Positions 6,150 through 13,805 of a DNA stretch of 15,441 nt are shown here, piece after piece; position 1 is the first letter of the stretch; every line of letters starts with the position of its first letter. The stretch covers positions 1 to 15,441 of the forward strand of contig JBDUAY010000100.1 of assembly GCA_040004415.1 (NCBI GenBank), given 5' to 3'. This stretch comes from JACMLD01 sp040004415 (GTDB taxonomy: Bacteria; Bacteroidota; Bacteroidia; Chitinophagales; Chitinophagaceae). Position numbers and translations under genes: made by a program. Under the pieces are notes generated by a model. The model did not search any database, was not told the DNA's origin, and was given only the letters and a program-made list of their open reading frames with translations.

Positions 6150-8600
6150 TTATATTTTTGCTGCTCGTATAATATCTGCGAATACGCCTGAAGCAGTTAC
6201 TTCGGCGCCTGCTCCGGCACCTTTTACAACCAATGGCTGCTCAGGATAACGCTCCGTAAAAAATAATACGACGTTGTCTTTTCCATATAAATGATAAAAA
6301 TCACTTTGCGGGTCAATATGCTGCAAACCAACACCAGCACCGGTTGCTGAAGGCGCATACGATGCAACAAATTTCAATTTTTTGCCACTGCTGGCCGCTT
6401 CCGTATAAATCTTTTTGAAATGATCTTCTTCTTTTGCCATCGCGGCATAAAAATCATCTACCGTACCGGTCATGCATGAAGCAGGCATAAAACTTTTATT
6501 GCTAATCTGTTCCATCTCAAGATGTGCACCGGTTTCCCTGGCCAATATCATTATTTTACGCATCACATCGGTTCCGCTGAGGTCCAGCCGGGGATCCGGT
6601 TCTGTATACCCTTCAGTCTGTGCCTGCTTTACTACGTCCGCAAATTTCTTTGTACCATTATAATTATTAAAAACAAAATTAAGTGTGCCACTGAGTACCG
6701 CTTCAATTTTATTTATCTTATCACCGCTGCGCATCAGATCATTTAAAGTGCCTATTACCGGCAAACCTGCGCCCACATTGGTTTCAAAAAGAAACAGACA
6801 ATTGTGTTCACGTGCGAGATCTTTTAATTTTTTGTAATATTCATACGGGGAAGAACAGGCTACTTTATTGCAGGCAACTACAGAAATGCTGCGTTGCAAT
6901 AATTGATCATAGCTCATTGCCACGCTGTCATTGGCAGTTACATCTACAAAGACTGAATTACGCAGGTTTTTAGATTGTATCGTACCGATGAACTTCTGCA
7001 GGTCCATCTCGCCACCCTCTTTTAGTAAATCTTTCCACTTGTTTAAATCGATGCCGTCATCATTAAATAACATTTTTTTACTGTTTGCAATACCAACAAC
7101 CCTGACCTGCAAACGAAGATGATGTTGTAAATATTCCTGTTGCTGTTGCAATTGCGCCATCAGTTTGCTACCCACATTGCCCACGCCGGTTACAAAAAGG
7201 TTGACCTGTTTATAGGTTGTTTCAAAAAATTCTTCATGCAAAATGTTGATTGCTTTCTTTACATCTGCAGTGGCTATAACGGCTGAGATATTTCTTTCTG
7301 AAGAACCTTGCGCAATTGCCCGAACGTTCACACCATTTCTGCCCAGCGCACCAAACATTTTACCGCTGGTACCCGGATGACTTTTCATATTATCGCCTAC
7401 CAATGCTACAATGGATAATTGTTTTTCAACCACCAATGGCTCTACTTTACGGGTTTCTATTTCCCAGGCAAAAGTTTTGTCAATCACTTCTTTTGCTTTT
7501 GCAGTATGAACATCGCCGATACCCACGCAAATAGAATGTTCTGAAGAACCTTGCGTAATAAGAATTACGTTGATGGATGCGTTTGCCAGCGCTTCAAACA
7601 ATCTTTTAGAAAAGCCTGGTATGCCCACCATGCCACTGCCTTCCAGGCTCACCAATGCAATTTTATTAATACTTGAAATACCCCGTATACTGTTACCATT
7701 TTTTACAGCGGTATTTTCTATCACTGTTCCATAATCCTGCGGGGCAAACGTATTTTTTATCCATACCGGTATGCTTTGATTCATCACCGGTTGTATGGTA
7801 GGCGGATAAATAACTTTGGCACCAAAATGAGAAAGCTCCATGGCTTCCTGGTAAGAGATATGCGGAATTACTTTTGCTGTTGTAACAAGCCTGGGGTCTG
7901 CCGTCATCATGCCGCTTACATCGGTCCAGATTTCAACCGTGGCAGCTTTTGCAGCTGCAGCAATAATGGCCGCTGTATAATCGGAACCACCGCGGCCCAG
8001 TGTAGTCGTCACACCTTCGGCGCTGCTTGCTATAAAGCCGGGAACAATAAATATTTTTTGTTTTGCACCGGTAAAGTATGTTCCGATTTTTTGATTGGTT
8101 GCTGCAAAATCAACTGGTGCATTGCCGTAATCTGCATTGGTTACAATCAGTTCGCGGGCGTCTTTCCAGGCACTGTCAGCGCCATCGGTTTTAAACCGGG
8201 CAGCAATAATTTGTGAAGACAGCAATTCGCCATAGCTCATCATCCGGTCTTTAGTTCTGGCAGATAATTCGCGCAGCAAAAAAATACCGTTGCAAATGTC
8301 TTCTATTTCATTACAGTTTTTTTTCACCATGCTGAGGATGCTGCTCTGCTGCGTAACTGGTATCAGCGTTTTTACAACGTCCATGTGGCGCTGCTCTATC
8401 TGCAATAAAATTTCTTTGTATTTTTCATCACCTTCCGCTGCCGCTATGGCACCATTAATCAACGTGTCTGTAATACCACCCAATGCCGAAACAACTACTA
8501 TTGTTGTATCGTTTTTTGCCGCCGCTTCCACTATGGCGATCACCTTATTGATGTTTTCTGCATTTGCTACCGAAGTGCCGCCAAATTTTAAAACCTGCAT
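6150..8600 (-). CDS. thrA: Bifunctional aspartate kinase / homoserine dehydrogenase
   Basis: An 816-aa fused enzyme catalysing the first step (aspartate phosphorylation) and the third (NAD(P)H reduction of aspartate semialdehyde to homoserine) of threonine synthesis. Kinase domain: KFGGTS at 5-10, TTLGRGGSD at 199-207, and WTDVSGMMTADPR at 225-237. Two ACT-type regulatory repeats follow, seen as ITQGSSEHSICVG (348-360) and IAQGSSERNISAV (429-441), which suggest allosteric feedback by an end-product amino acid, as in enteric ThrA. Homoserine dehydrogenase domain: nucleotide-binding GVGNVGS (472-478), CNKVACSS (577-584), and the catalytic segment EPDPRLDLSGTDVMRK (667-682). The length is that of the ThrA/MetL fusion class. 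The ATG at 8598-8600 starts right at the family N-terminus. It is the first thr gene in transcription order. No threonine-codon-rich leader peptide with attenuator is evident upstream. Confidence 0.96.
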   Translation of the reverse strand: MQVLKFGGTSVANAENINKVIAIVEAAAKNDTTIVVVSALGGITDTLINGAIAAAEGDEKYKEILLQIEQRHMDVVKTLIPVTQQSSILSMVKKNCNEIEDICNGIFLLRELSARTKDRMMSYGELLSSQIIAARFKTDGADSAWKDARELIVTNADYGNAPVDFAATNQKIGTYFTGAKQKIFIVPGFIASSAEGVTTTLGRGGSDYTAAIIAAAAKAATVEIWTDVSGMMTADPRLVTTAKVIPHISYQEAMELSHFGAKVIYPPTIQPVMNQSIPVWIKNTFAPQDYGTVIENTAVKNGNSIRGISSINKIALVSLEGSGMVGIPGFSKRLFEALANASINVILITQGSSEHSICVGIGDVHTAKAKEVIDKTFAWEIETRKVEPLVVEKQLSIVALVGDNMKSHPGTSGKMFGALGRNGVNVRAIAQGSSERNISAVIATADVKKAINILHEEFFETTYKQVNLFVTGVGNVGSKLMAQLQQQQEYLQHHLRLQVRVVGIANSKKMLFNDDGIDLNKWKDLLKEGGEMDLQKFIGTIQSKNLRNSVFVDVTANDSVAMSYDQLLQRSISVVACNKVACSSPYEYYKKLKDLAREHNCLFLFETNVGAGLPVIGTLNDLMRSGDKINKIEAVLSGTLNFVFNNYNGTKKFADVVKQAQTEGYTEPDPRLDLSGTDVMRKIMILARETGAHLEMEQISNKSFMPASCMTGTVDDFYAAMAKEEDHFKKIYTEAASSGKKLKFVASYAPSATGAGVGLQHIDPQSDFYHLYGKDNVVLFFTERYPEQPLVVKGAGAGAEVTASGVFADIIRAAKI

Positions 8601-8635
8601 ATATTTTTGTTAGATGATTGTAATTTGTTTTCTGA

Positions 8636-8669
8636 AATAAATACAGTTACCCGTATTCAGTCAGCAAAA
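8636..8669 (-). promoter_or_regulatory. Weak candidate promoter for thrA
   Basis: On the minus strand a TTTTG (8665-8669) is followed after 21 bases by TATTTATT (8636-8643), which matches only part of the Bacteroidota -7 consensus TAnnTTTG. Spacing is within the usual range and the element lies about 35 bases before the thrA ATG. The match is imperfect, so this is a guess rather than an assignment. Confidence 0.2.
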
Positions 8670-8893
8670 GCCCAATGGTTTATATGGAAATATACAACCC
8701 TTACCGGGTTGTTGAAGTGGTAATAATAATAGTAGATATTGTAGCCATTGCAGCCACAGAAACGTTCGCGTACGTAATATGATTGTTTAGTTGTACCACT
8801 TTTTTTAAGACGCCGAAGGTAATACCCGTAGTGGATATAACAATCGTTAGTTTTAATGATTTTCGGGCACTTTGCAGCAGCCCTGTCCTCCAA
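8657..8893 (-). CDS. Doubtful tyrosine-rich small open frame between the J-domain gene and thrA
   Basis: The frame runs 78 codons but has no ATG at all; a TTG at 8891-8893 is the only plausible start, with no clear ribosome site. It is in the same frame as the upstream J-domain gene, so it would be reached by reading through that gene's TAA at 8903-8905. The translation is rich in Tyr, His and Asn and has four Cys (CPKIIKTNDC and CGC), with the run YNIYYYYYHF coming from a TAT/TAC-rich tract. I recognise no family. The complementary strand of the same DNA reads as a 35-residue hydrophobic peptide (8675-8782, plus strand), so either, or neither, may be real. A chance frame is the default reading. 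Confidence 0.22.
   Translation of the reverse strand: MEDRAAAKCPKIIKTNDCYIHYGYYLRRLKKSGTTKQSYYVRERFCGCNGYNIYYYYYHFNNPVRVVYFHINHWAFAD
8694..8712. other. Small hairpin upstream of thrA
   Basis: ACAACCC (8694-8700) pairs with GGGTTGT (8706-8712) around a five-base loop. It lies just after the tyrosine-codon run in minus-strand orientation, about 95 bases before the thrA start. It has no adjacent U run, so termination is unlikely. Role unknown. Confidence 0.4.
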
Positions 8894-8902
8894 GCGAATC
8901 CA

Positions 8903-10087
8903 TTACCTTTTACGGCCCCTGTTTCGCATCAAAATCTCCATCATATCCTGGAATGATGGTGTGTCCTCGTACCCGTTTTCGTCTTCAGCAATCAAATAAA
9001 CCGCAATACATTCCTTTATAGCCGCCCGTAGTTTGCCACCTTCCAGTGCCAGGGTATGTTCTTTCATTCTTTCAATAAAGCGTAACCGTTCTTTTTTTTC
9101 ATATGTAATCATGCTGACAACAGAACCATGATCTTTATGCAGAAACTGGAGCAGCGGCTGAAAGGCAGGGTTATTGAGTTGCATTTCTTTTTCTGTTTGC
9201 AGTTCTTTTACCTGGCTTCTTAAAACAGCTATATAGATTTTCAGTGTATCGTCTGAAAGCTTTTCCAGGTGGTCATTTTCAGTTGCCAGCCATTGCAGTT
9301 CTAATTTTAATAAAGCGGGTAAATCGTTTTCAGTATAGGCCCGTGTCAGCTCTTTCATGACTTCCTCCTTTTCTTTTTTTACTGTTTCGTCTACTTCAGT
9401 ATCCGGATGCAGCAGTTTGGCCAGGCTCATGTAAATACTGCGTATGCTTCTCTTTTTTATTTCTTCCTGCTTTTGCAACTCAGACTCTTTTGCTAATTGT
9501 TTTTTTGTTTTCTTTCTTTTTTCTTTGCCATGCTGTTCCCCTATTTTTTGCCGCAGTTGTTCCTGCAGCCTCGCATAACCTTCAGCGCTGTCTTCATAAT
9601 CGTCCATATTTATATCAAGACCAAACACGTCGAAAAATTGTTCTTGTAGGTCATCTTTAAGTTCTTCCCGTTGTTCCAGTAGCGCTTCATCATACGTTTT
9701 TCCAGAGAAGTCGTTATATAGTTTTTGCGTTTCTTCGTCTGGTATAATGACCACAAACGCATCGTCCAGCAAATCAAATATAACAGCCTCCACCTCGTTT
9801 TTTTGTTTTGATGTAAGTTTCACGGTTTTATAAACGGCTGCAAGTTTTTTTGCCAATATTATTTTTTGTTTTCCGAGATCTACTATTACCGGCGGAATCT
9901 CAGCATTGTACATTGTGCTTAGCTTAAGCAGCCGCTGTCCGTCGGCTTCAATCTGCGTTCTCAAGTCAGCAATTTGTATGGTAAGACGGTTAAATGCCTG
10001 CTGATTTTTACTCAGTGCATTTTTAGGTTGTTTTACCGTTAACACGCGCTTCGTGTTATTTTCGCCGCCAAACATAGATTGTTGCAT
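8903..10087 (-). CDS. J-domain (DnaJ-like) protein with long coiled N-terminal region
   Basis: A soluble, highly charged protein of 394 aa with no signal peptide. The recognisable part is a degenerate J domain at about 213-265: IRSIYMSLAKLLHPDTEVDE with the HPD tripeptide at 227-229, then a helix ending ELTRAYTENDLPALLKLELQW. In DnaJ-type co-chaperones HPD stimulates the ATPase of DnaK/Hsp70; whether this protein does so is inference. The region before it is helical and rich in Glu, Lys and Gln, probably coiled-coil (LEQREELKDDLQEQFF; KEKRKKTKKQLAKESELQKQEE). There is no Gly/Phe linker, zinc-finger or DnaJ C-terminal domain. I place the start at the ATG at 10085-10087; a TTG 21 bases upstream would add seven residues but is less likely. 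It is divergent from ppc (267-bp gap) and points toward thrA. Confidence 0.8.
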   Translation of the reverse strand: MQQSMFGGENNTKRVLTVKQPKNALSKNQQAFNRLTIQIADLRTQIEADGQRLLKLSTMYNAEIPPVIVDLGKQKIILAKKLAAVYKTVKLTSKQKNEVEAVIFDLLDDAFVVIIPDEETQKLYNDFSGKTYDEALLEQREELKDDLQEQFFDVFGLDINMDDYEDSAEGYARLQEQLRQKIGEQHGKEKRKKTKKQLAKESELQKQEEIKKRSIRSIYMSLAKLLHPDTEVDETVKKEKEEVMKELTRAYTENDLPALLKLELQWLATENDHLEKLSDDTLKIYIAVLRSQVKELQTEKEMQLNNPAFQPLLQFLHKDHGSVVSMITYEKKERLRFIERMKEHTLALEGGKLRAAIKECIAVYLIAEDENGYEDTPSFQDMMEILMRNRGRKR

Positions 10088-10354
10088 ACCAAATTTTTTG
10101 TAAAGCAAAATAATCTGGTAAGAAAAGAAAAAAAATCATTCTATGTTTTAATAACTTTTTGTAAACAATTTTAAAAATGGAGGGCTGGCTTTATACGTTG
10201 AATTTCTGAAATAATGATACGATTTTAACCTTTCGGGTGCCTGTGTTGCACAAAAAAATAAAGCTGCACGGCAATTCATTTTTTACCCGTATTTTCATTG
10301 CACGATTTGCTGCCTGCTTTATAAATACATACACCTTTAAAATTTTCATTATCA

Positions 10355-12937
10355 ATGGATCATCAGTCTTCGCGCGGGTTACAGCAATTCAAGAATTATG
10401 TTGGTATCAAATTTCAGTTGTACAATAGTCTTTTTACCTCTTTACCTTTTCACCGTATTGAAAAGACCGGAATATTATTATCACTGCTTACATCTGATTG
10501 TGAAGATGGATTTAAAAAGAAGCAAAGCCCGGTAGAAATACTGGACGAATTCTTTGCCAAGCATACCGGCCAGCTTAACGAGCAGCAGCGGCTCGATTTA
10601 ATGTTTCGTTTTGTTCAATATACAGAACGGCAGGTGGTATTGTTTGATGCCCTTGAAGACGCGTCATTCCGGGAAATAAATGATGTGAACGGGGCGGGTT
10701 CCCTGAAACATCTTGAGTCTGAAATTTTACAAACCGGCAGCCAGGATCAACTCACAGAAAAATTAAAACATTTTGCTATACGGCTGGTATTAACAGCGCA
10801 TCCTACACAATTTTATCCCGGTTCTGTATTGGGTATCATCAACGATCTTTCTAAATCACTATCTGATAACAATGCGGCACAAGTGCATTTGCTTTTGCAG
10901 CAACTTGGCAAAACACCTTTTTTCAAACATATTAAGCCAACGCCTTATGATGAAGCGGTTAGTTTGATATGGTACCTTGAAAATGTATTTTATGCAGCTT
11001 CCGGCCGCATCATAAATTTCTTAAAGAATCAGTTCCCCGAATCAATCCCGGCAGACAATCCTATTATCACCATGGGCTTTTGGCCCGGTGGCGACCGTGA
11101 TGGCAACCCCAATGTAAATTCCGAAATTACCCTGCAGGTGGCAGACGCGTTGCGGGTAAGTATCATTCGTTGTTATTATATGGATGTGCGTCGTCTTAAG
11201 CGCAGGATCACGTTCAAAGGCACAGAAGGAATACTGGCGGATCTTGAAAAAACATTATACAATAATATTTTTGTGCCGGGGCATCGTACCGAATTAAAAA
11301 AGGAAGAAATTATTGATCCGCTGAATAAGATTCGGGAAATATTAATTTATCAGCACAACAGCCTTTTTCTTGAATCATTAGAAAACCTGATCAGTAAAGT
11401 AAGCGTGTTTGGTTTGTATTTCGCTTCGCTGGATATAAGGCAGGAGAGTACTGTGCATACGAAGACATTGAATGTTATTGCCGCAAAGTCGGATGCGTTG
11501 CCGGCAGACTATTCCAAATTAACCAACCCTGAAAAAATAAATGCATTACTTGCTGTCACCAAAGCCGTGGATCCTGCAATAGTGGAAGATGCTGTGATGC
11601 GCGATACATTAAAAAGTACGGGCGCTATTAAAGAAATTCAACAATACAATGGTGAAGATGGCTGCAACCGTTATATCATCAGTCAGTGCAACAGCGCGCT
11701 GAATGTAATTGAAGTATTTGGTTTGTTTTTGCTGAATGGCTGGAAAAAGGAATCATTGACGGCAGATATCATACCGTTATTTGAAACCATTGACGATTTA
11801 CAGGCGGCCTCAGAGATTATGCGTATTCTGTACGAGAATAAAGATTATCGTGCGCACCTGAACAGGAGGGGCAACAAACAAACTATCATGGTGGGCTTTT
11901 CTGATGGGACCAAAGATGGTGGTTACTTTATGGCCAACTGGGGTATTTACAAGGCAAAGGAACAATTAACAGCTATATCCAAAGAATATAATGTTGATGT
12001 TGTATTTTTTGACGGACGCGGCGGCCCGCCTGCTCGTGGTGGTGGTAAAACGCACAAGTTTTACGCATCCATGGGTAAGAATATTTCCAATAAAGAAATA
12101 CAACTGACCATACAGGGCCAAACTGTGAGCAGCAATTTTGGTACGATTGATTCTGCGCAATTTAATATTGAGCAATTATTGAATGCGGGTATATCAAACG
12201 ATTTATTTTCTACCCGGTCCGTAACAATGGAAGACGACCAGGAAGCCTTGCTTCAATCGCTGGCAGACGAAAGTTTTAAATCTTATATGAGTTTGAAAGA
12301 TCACCCTGATTTTTTAAACTACCTGGCACATATTAGCCCGTTAAGATTTTATGCGGAAACTAATATTGGCAGCCGCCCTGCTAAACGTGCCGGCGGTGCA
12401 AAACTCAACCTGAAAGATTTGCGGGCTATTCCATATGTGGGTGCGTGGAGCCAGTTAAAGCAAAATGTGACTGGTTTTTATGGCGTAGGCACTGCGTTAA
12501 AAGAGCTGGAAAAACAAGGAAAATTTCCGGCGTTGAAAAAACTGTACCGCGACTCTCTCTTCTTTAAAACATTGATGGATAATTGCGAGATGACGATGAA
12601 GAAAACGTATTTTCCATTGACAGAATATCTTTCTGACCACCCAGTATACGGCGAAGTATGGAACAAGATGAATGCGGAATATGAACTGACAAAAAGATAT
12701 GTACTACAACTTTCCGGCAACACTGAGTTGATGGAAGATTATCCTGTTGAGCAATTGTCGATACAAATGCGTGAAAGAATAGTATTACCACTGGTTACCA
12801 TCCAGCAATATGCGATGTCAATGATGCGGATAATGGAAGAAAAACAAATTACCAATGATCCCATCAAAGAGAATTATGAAAAGATAGTGATACGCTGCTC
12901 ATTCGGTATCATCAATGCCGGAAGAAATTCGGCGTAG
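10355..12937 (+). CDS. ppc: Phosphoenolpyruvate carboxylase
   Basis: An 860-aa cytoplasmic enzyme that carboxylates PEP with bicarbonate to oxaloacetate, feeding the TCA cycle and the aspartate family. The catalytic histidine is H149 in LVLTAHPTQF (the family usually reads TAHPTE). GFWPGGDRDGNPNV (241-254), FGLYFASLDIRQES (352-365), MVGFSDGTKDGGYFMANW (512-529), FFDGRGGPPARGGG (551-564) and GSRPAKR follow in the usual order, and the protein ends in NAGRNSA where the family has a conserved C-terminal asparagine-glycine. The His of the common HGRGG motif is Asp here. I believe the divergent motifs are shared by Bacteroidota PEPCs, so they look lineage-typical rather than defective. The ATG at 10355 precedes the conserved N-terminal region; no good promoter consensus was found. 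A strong terminator lies 63 bases after the stop. Confidence 0.95.
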   Translation: MDHQSSRGLQQFKNYVGIKFQLYNSLFTSLPFHRIEKTGILLSLLTSDCEDGFKKKQSPVEILDEFFAKHTGQLNEQQRLDLMFRFVQYTERQVVLFDALEDASFREINDVNGAGSLKHLESEILQTGSQDQLTEKLKHFAIRLVLTAHPTQFYPGSVLGIINDLSKSLSDNNAAQVHLLLQQLGKTPFFKHIKPTPYDEAVSLIWYLENVFYAASGRIINFLKNQFPESIPADNPIITMGFWPGGDRDGNPNVNSEITLQVADALRVSIIRCYYMDVRRLKRRITFKGTEGILADLEKTLYNNIFVPGHRTELKKEEIIDPLNKIREILIYQHNSLFLESLENLISKVSVFGLYFASLDIRQESTVHTKTLNVIAAKSDALPADYSKLTNPEKINALLAVTKAVDPAIVEDAVMRDTLKSTGAIKEIQQYNGEDGCNRYIISQCNSALNVIEVFGLFLLNGWKKESLTADIIPLFETIDDLQAASEIMRILYENKDYRAHLNRRGNKQTIMVGFSDGTKDGGYFMANWGIYKAKEQLTAISKEYNVDVVFFDGRGGPPARGGGKTHKFYASMGKNISNKEIQLTIQGQTVSSNFGTIDSAQFNIEQLLNAGISNDLFSTRSVTMEDDQEALLQSLADESFKSYMSLKDHPDFLNYLAHISPLRFYAETNIGSRPAKRAGGAKLNLKDLRAIPYVGAWSQLKQNVTGFYGVGTALKELEKQGKFPALKKLYRDSLFFKTLMDNCEMTMKKTYFPLTEYLSDHPVYGEVWNKMNAEYELTKRYVLQLSGNTELMEDYPVEQLSIQMRERIVLPLVTIQQYAMSMMRIMEEKQITNDPIKENYEKIVIRCSFGIINAGRNSA

Positions 12938-12999
12938 GGCGAATGGTATTGGTCAGACTGGCTGTATGAGATGAGCCATCATTCATAAATTATAAATAT

Positions 13000-13030
13000 A
13001 AAGCCATCACGTTACGGTGTGATGGCTTTT
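13000..13030 (+). terminator. Rho-independent terminator of ppc
   Basis: AAGCCATCAC (13001-13010) pairs perfectly with GTGATGGCTT (13019-13028) around an eight-base loop, and the stem extends one more A-T pair outward. The T run is short (13027-13030), but placement 63 bases past the ppc stop fits termination. Confidence 0.85.
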
Positions 13031-13154
13031 GTATTGGTTATGTTCATGCTAAAATATGTTCACGCAAAGAAAGCAAAGGAAATAAGACGCACTTTATAAA
13101 TCAGGTTATAACAGTCCTGGTGTTTTTATATTTTTTTCGATTAGGGGGAAATAA

Positions 13155-13174
13155 AGTCACCCCGAAAGGTGACT
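13155..13174. other. Stable hairpin in the ppc-helicase gap
   Basis: AGTCACC (13155-13161) pairs with GGTGACT (13168-13174) around a CCGAAA loop. Downstream on the plus strand is an A run, so on the minus strand the hairpin is preceded by TTTTTTAC and followed by TTTATTT, which would suit a weak minus-strand terminator. No minus-strand gene ends here except possibly the tiny frame at 13258-13341. Confidence 0.5.
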
Positions 13175-13257
13175 GTAAAAAATGATAACATTCGGAATAT
13201 ATGCTGACAGTTAAACTGATTTATTTTCACGCCATTGTTTGTTCACCAATAATTAAA

Positions 13258-13341
13258 TTATACTACGCGTTTTACTTCCTGTTTTTTTGCACCCATTTTT
13301 GCTGCTATTAAAATTTGGAGGGTAATGTATTTGCCTTTCAT
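13258..13341 (-). CDS. Possible 27-residue basic peptide
   Basis: ATG at 13339-13341 to TAA at 13258-13260 encodes 27 residues beginning MKGKYITLQILIAAKMGAKK, with a Lys/Arg-rich second half. A weak hairpin terminator-like structure lies about 85 bases downstream (13155-13174). No ribosome site, promoter or family is recognised. The gene call is weak and rests on position only. Confidence 0.15.
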   Translation of the reverse strand: MKGKYITLQILIAAKMGAKKQEVKRVV

Positions 13342-13506
13342 AAAAAGTTTTTGATGTGATTATTTTTTTTGTCGTGGTTGTGTTTCTTCATCAACCATTT
13401 AAATCTTACACTAAATAAGACGCAAGGGGATAAGCCATGTTACAGTTTACCCGGCATTTTTTTTAATTGAAGGAGTAACGCTGTGGTGAAATGATAAGTG
13501 GAATAA

Positions 13507-13662
13507 ATGATATGTTTTGCCTCGTGTTCGCTGAAGGGAGACCTATATGAAAGATGCCAACGGTCTATAGCGTGTTCTATTTTGAAAACCTGCCAAGTTA
13601 AAAGTATTGGACGATGTGATAATAATACTTTTACACAATTATCTTATTGCGTGTTACCGTAG
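13507..13662 (+). CDS. Possible 51-residue cysteine-rich peptide
   Basis: ATG at 13507 to TAG at 13660-13662 encodes 51 residues with seven Cys (positions 3, 7, 17, 23, 29, 37 and 48). There is no recognisable signal peptide, ribosome site, promoter or family, and the surrounding DNA is repeat-bearing and AT-rich. A chance frame is the most likely explanation. Confidence 0.12.
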   Translation: MICFASCSLKGDLYERCQRSIACSILKTCQVKSIGRCDNNTFTQLSYCVLP

Positions 13663-13706
13663 TACGCAGACGCTTGTATAATGCCGGGAAAGAATGAACG
13701 AAAAAA

Positions 13707-13795
13707 AATCCTGCAAATCAAAAAAAGAATCAGTTTAGAAAATAAGAGAATAGAAGAGATCAATCCCGTAAATCAAAAAATCCTATAAATCCCAG
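13707..13795 (+). repeat. Degenerate AATCCygyAAATC tandem motif beside the helicase 3' end
   Basis: AATCCTGCAAATCAAAAAA (13707-13725) recurs as AATCCCGTAAATCAAAAAA (13762-13780, two differences), followed at once by a shorter unit AATCCTATAAATCCCAG (13779-13795) and GTTCAGACAG. I recall such AATCC/CTGTAAATCC strings ending in GGTTCAGACA from intergenic DNA of many Bacteroidota; the recollection is unverified. Confidence 0.5.
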
Positions 13796-13805
13796 TTCAG
13801 ACAGT

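Larger units (their letters stand above)
13031..13805. other. AT-rich intergenic region without a convincing gene
   Basis: This is the largest non-coding stretch, between the convergent ppc and helicase genes. It contains a 7-bp-stem hairpin (13155-13174), a 12-base direct repeat AAATAAGACGCA (13080-13091 and 13413-13424), an ACGCAAAG-type motif near 13061, an AATCC-type tandem motif next to the helicase stop (13707-13795), and two weak small open frames (13258-13341 minus, 13507-13662 plus). No protein family is recognisable in any frame. It may be the decayed remains of an accessory insertion, but nothing proves that. Confidence 0.6.

Noticed and set aside
7316..8216. Plus-strand open frames within thrA
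   Set aside because: They lie antisense to well-conserved kinase and ACT-domain sequence and show no family features; they are shadows of thrA coding.
8601..8902. Threonine attenuator or riboswitch in front of thrA
   Set aside because: No cluster of Thr or Ile codons, no hairpin with a U run, and no riboswitch core that I could recognise; the one codon run is tyrosine.
8891..8920. A short ATG-started frame overlapping the J-domain stop (TAATG), coding MDSLGGQGCCKVPENH
   Set aside because: Only 16 residues, ends quickly, no ribosome site or family; a stop-start overlap of this kind is common by chance.
10306..10339. TTTG followed by TA....TTT upstream of ppc as a Bacteroidota promoter
   Set aside because: The second element has four bases between TA and TTT instead of two and lacks the final G, so the match is not better than chance in AT-rich DNA.
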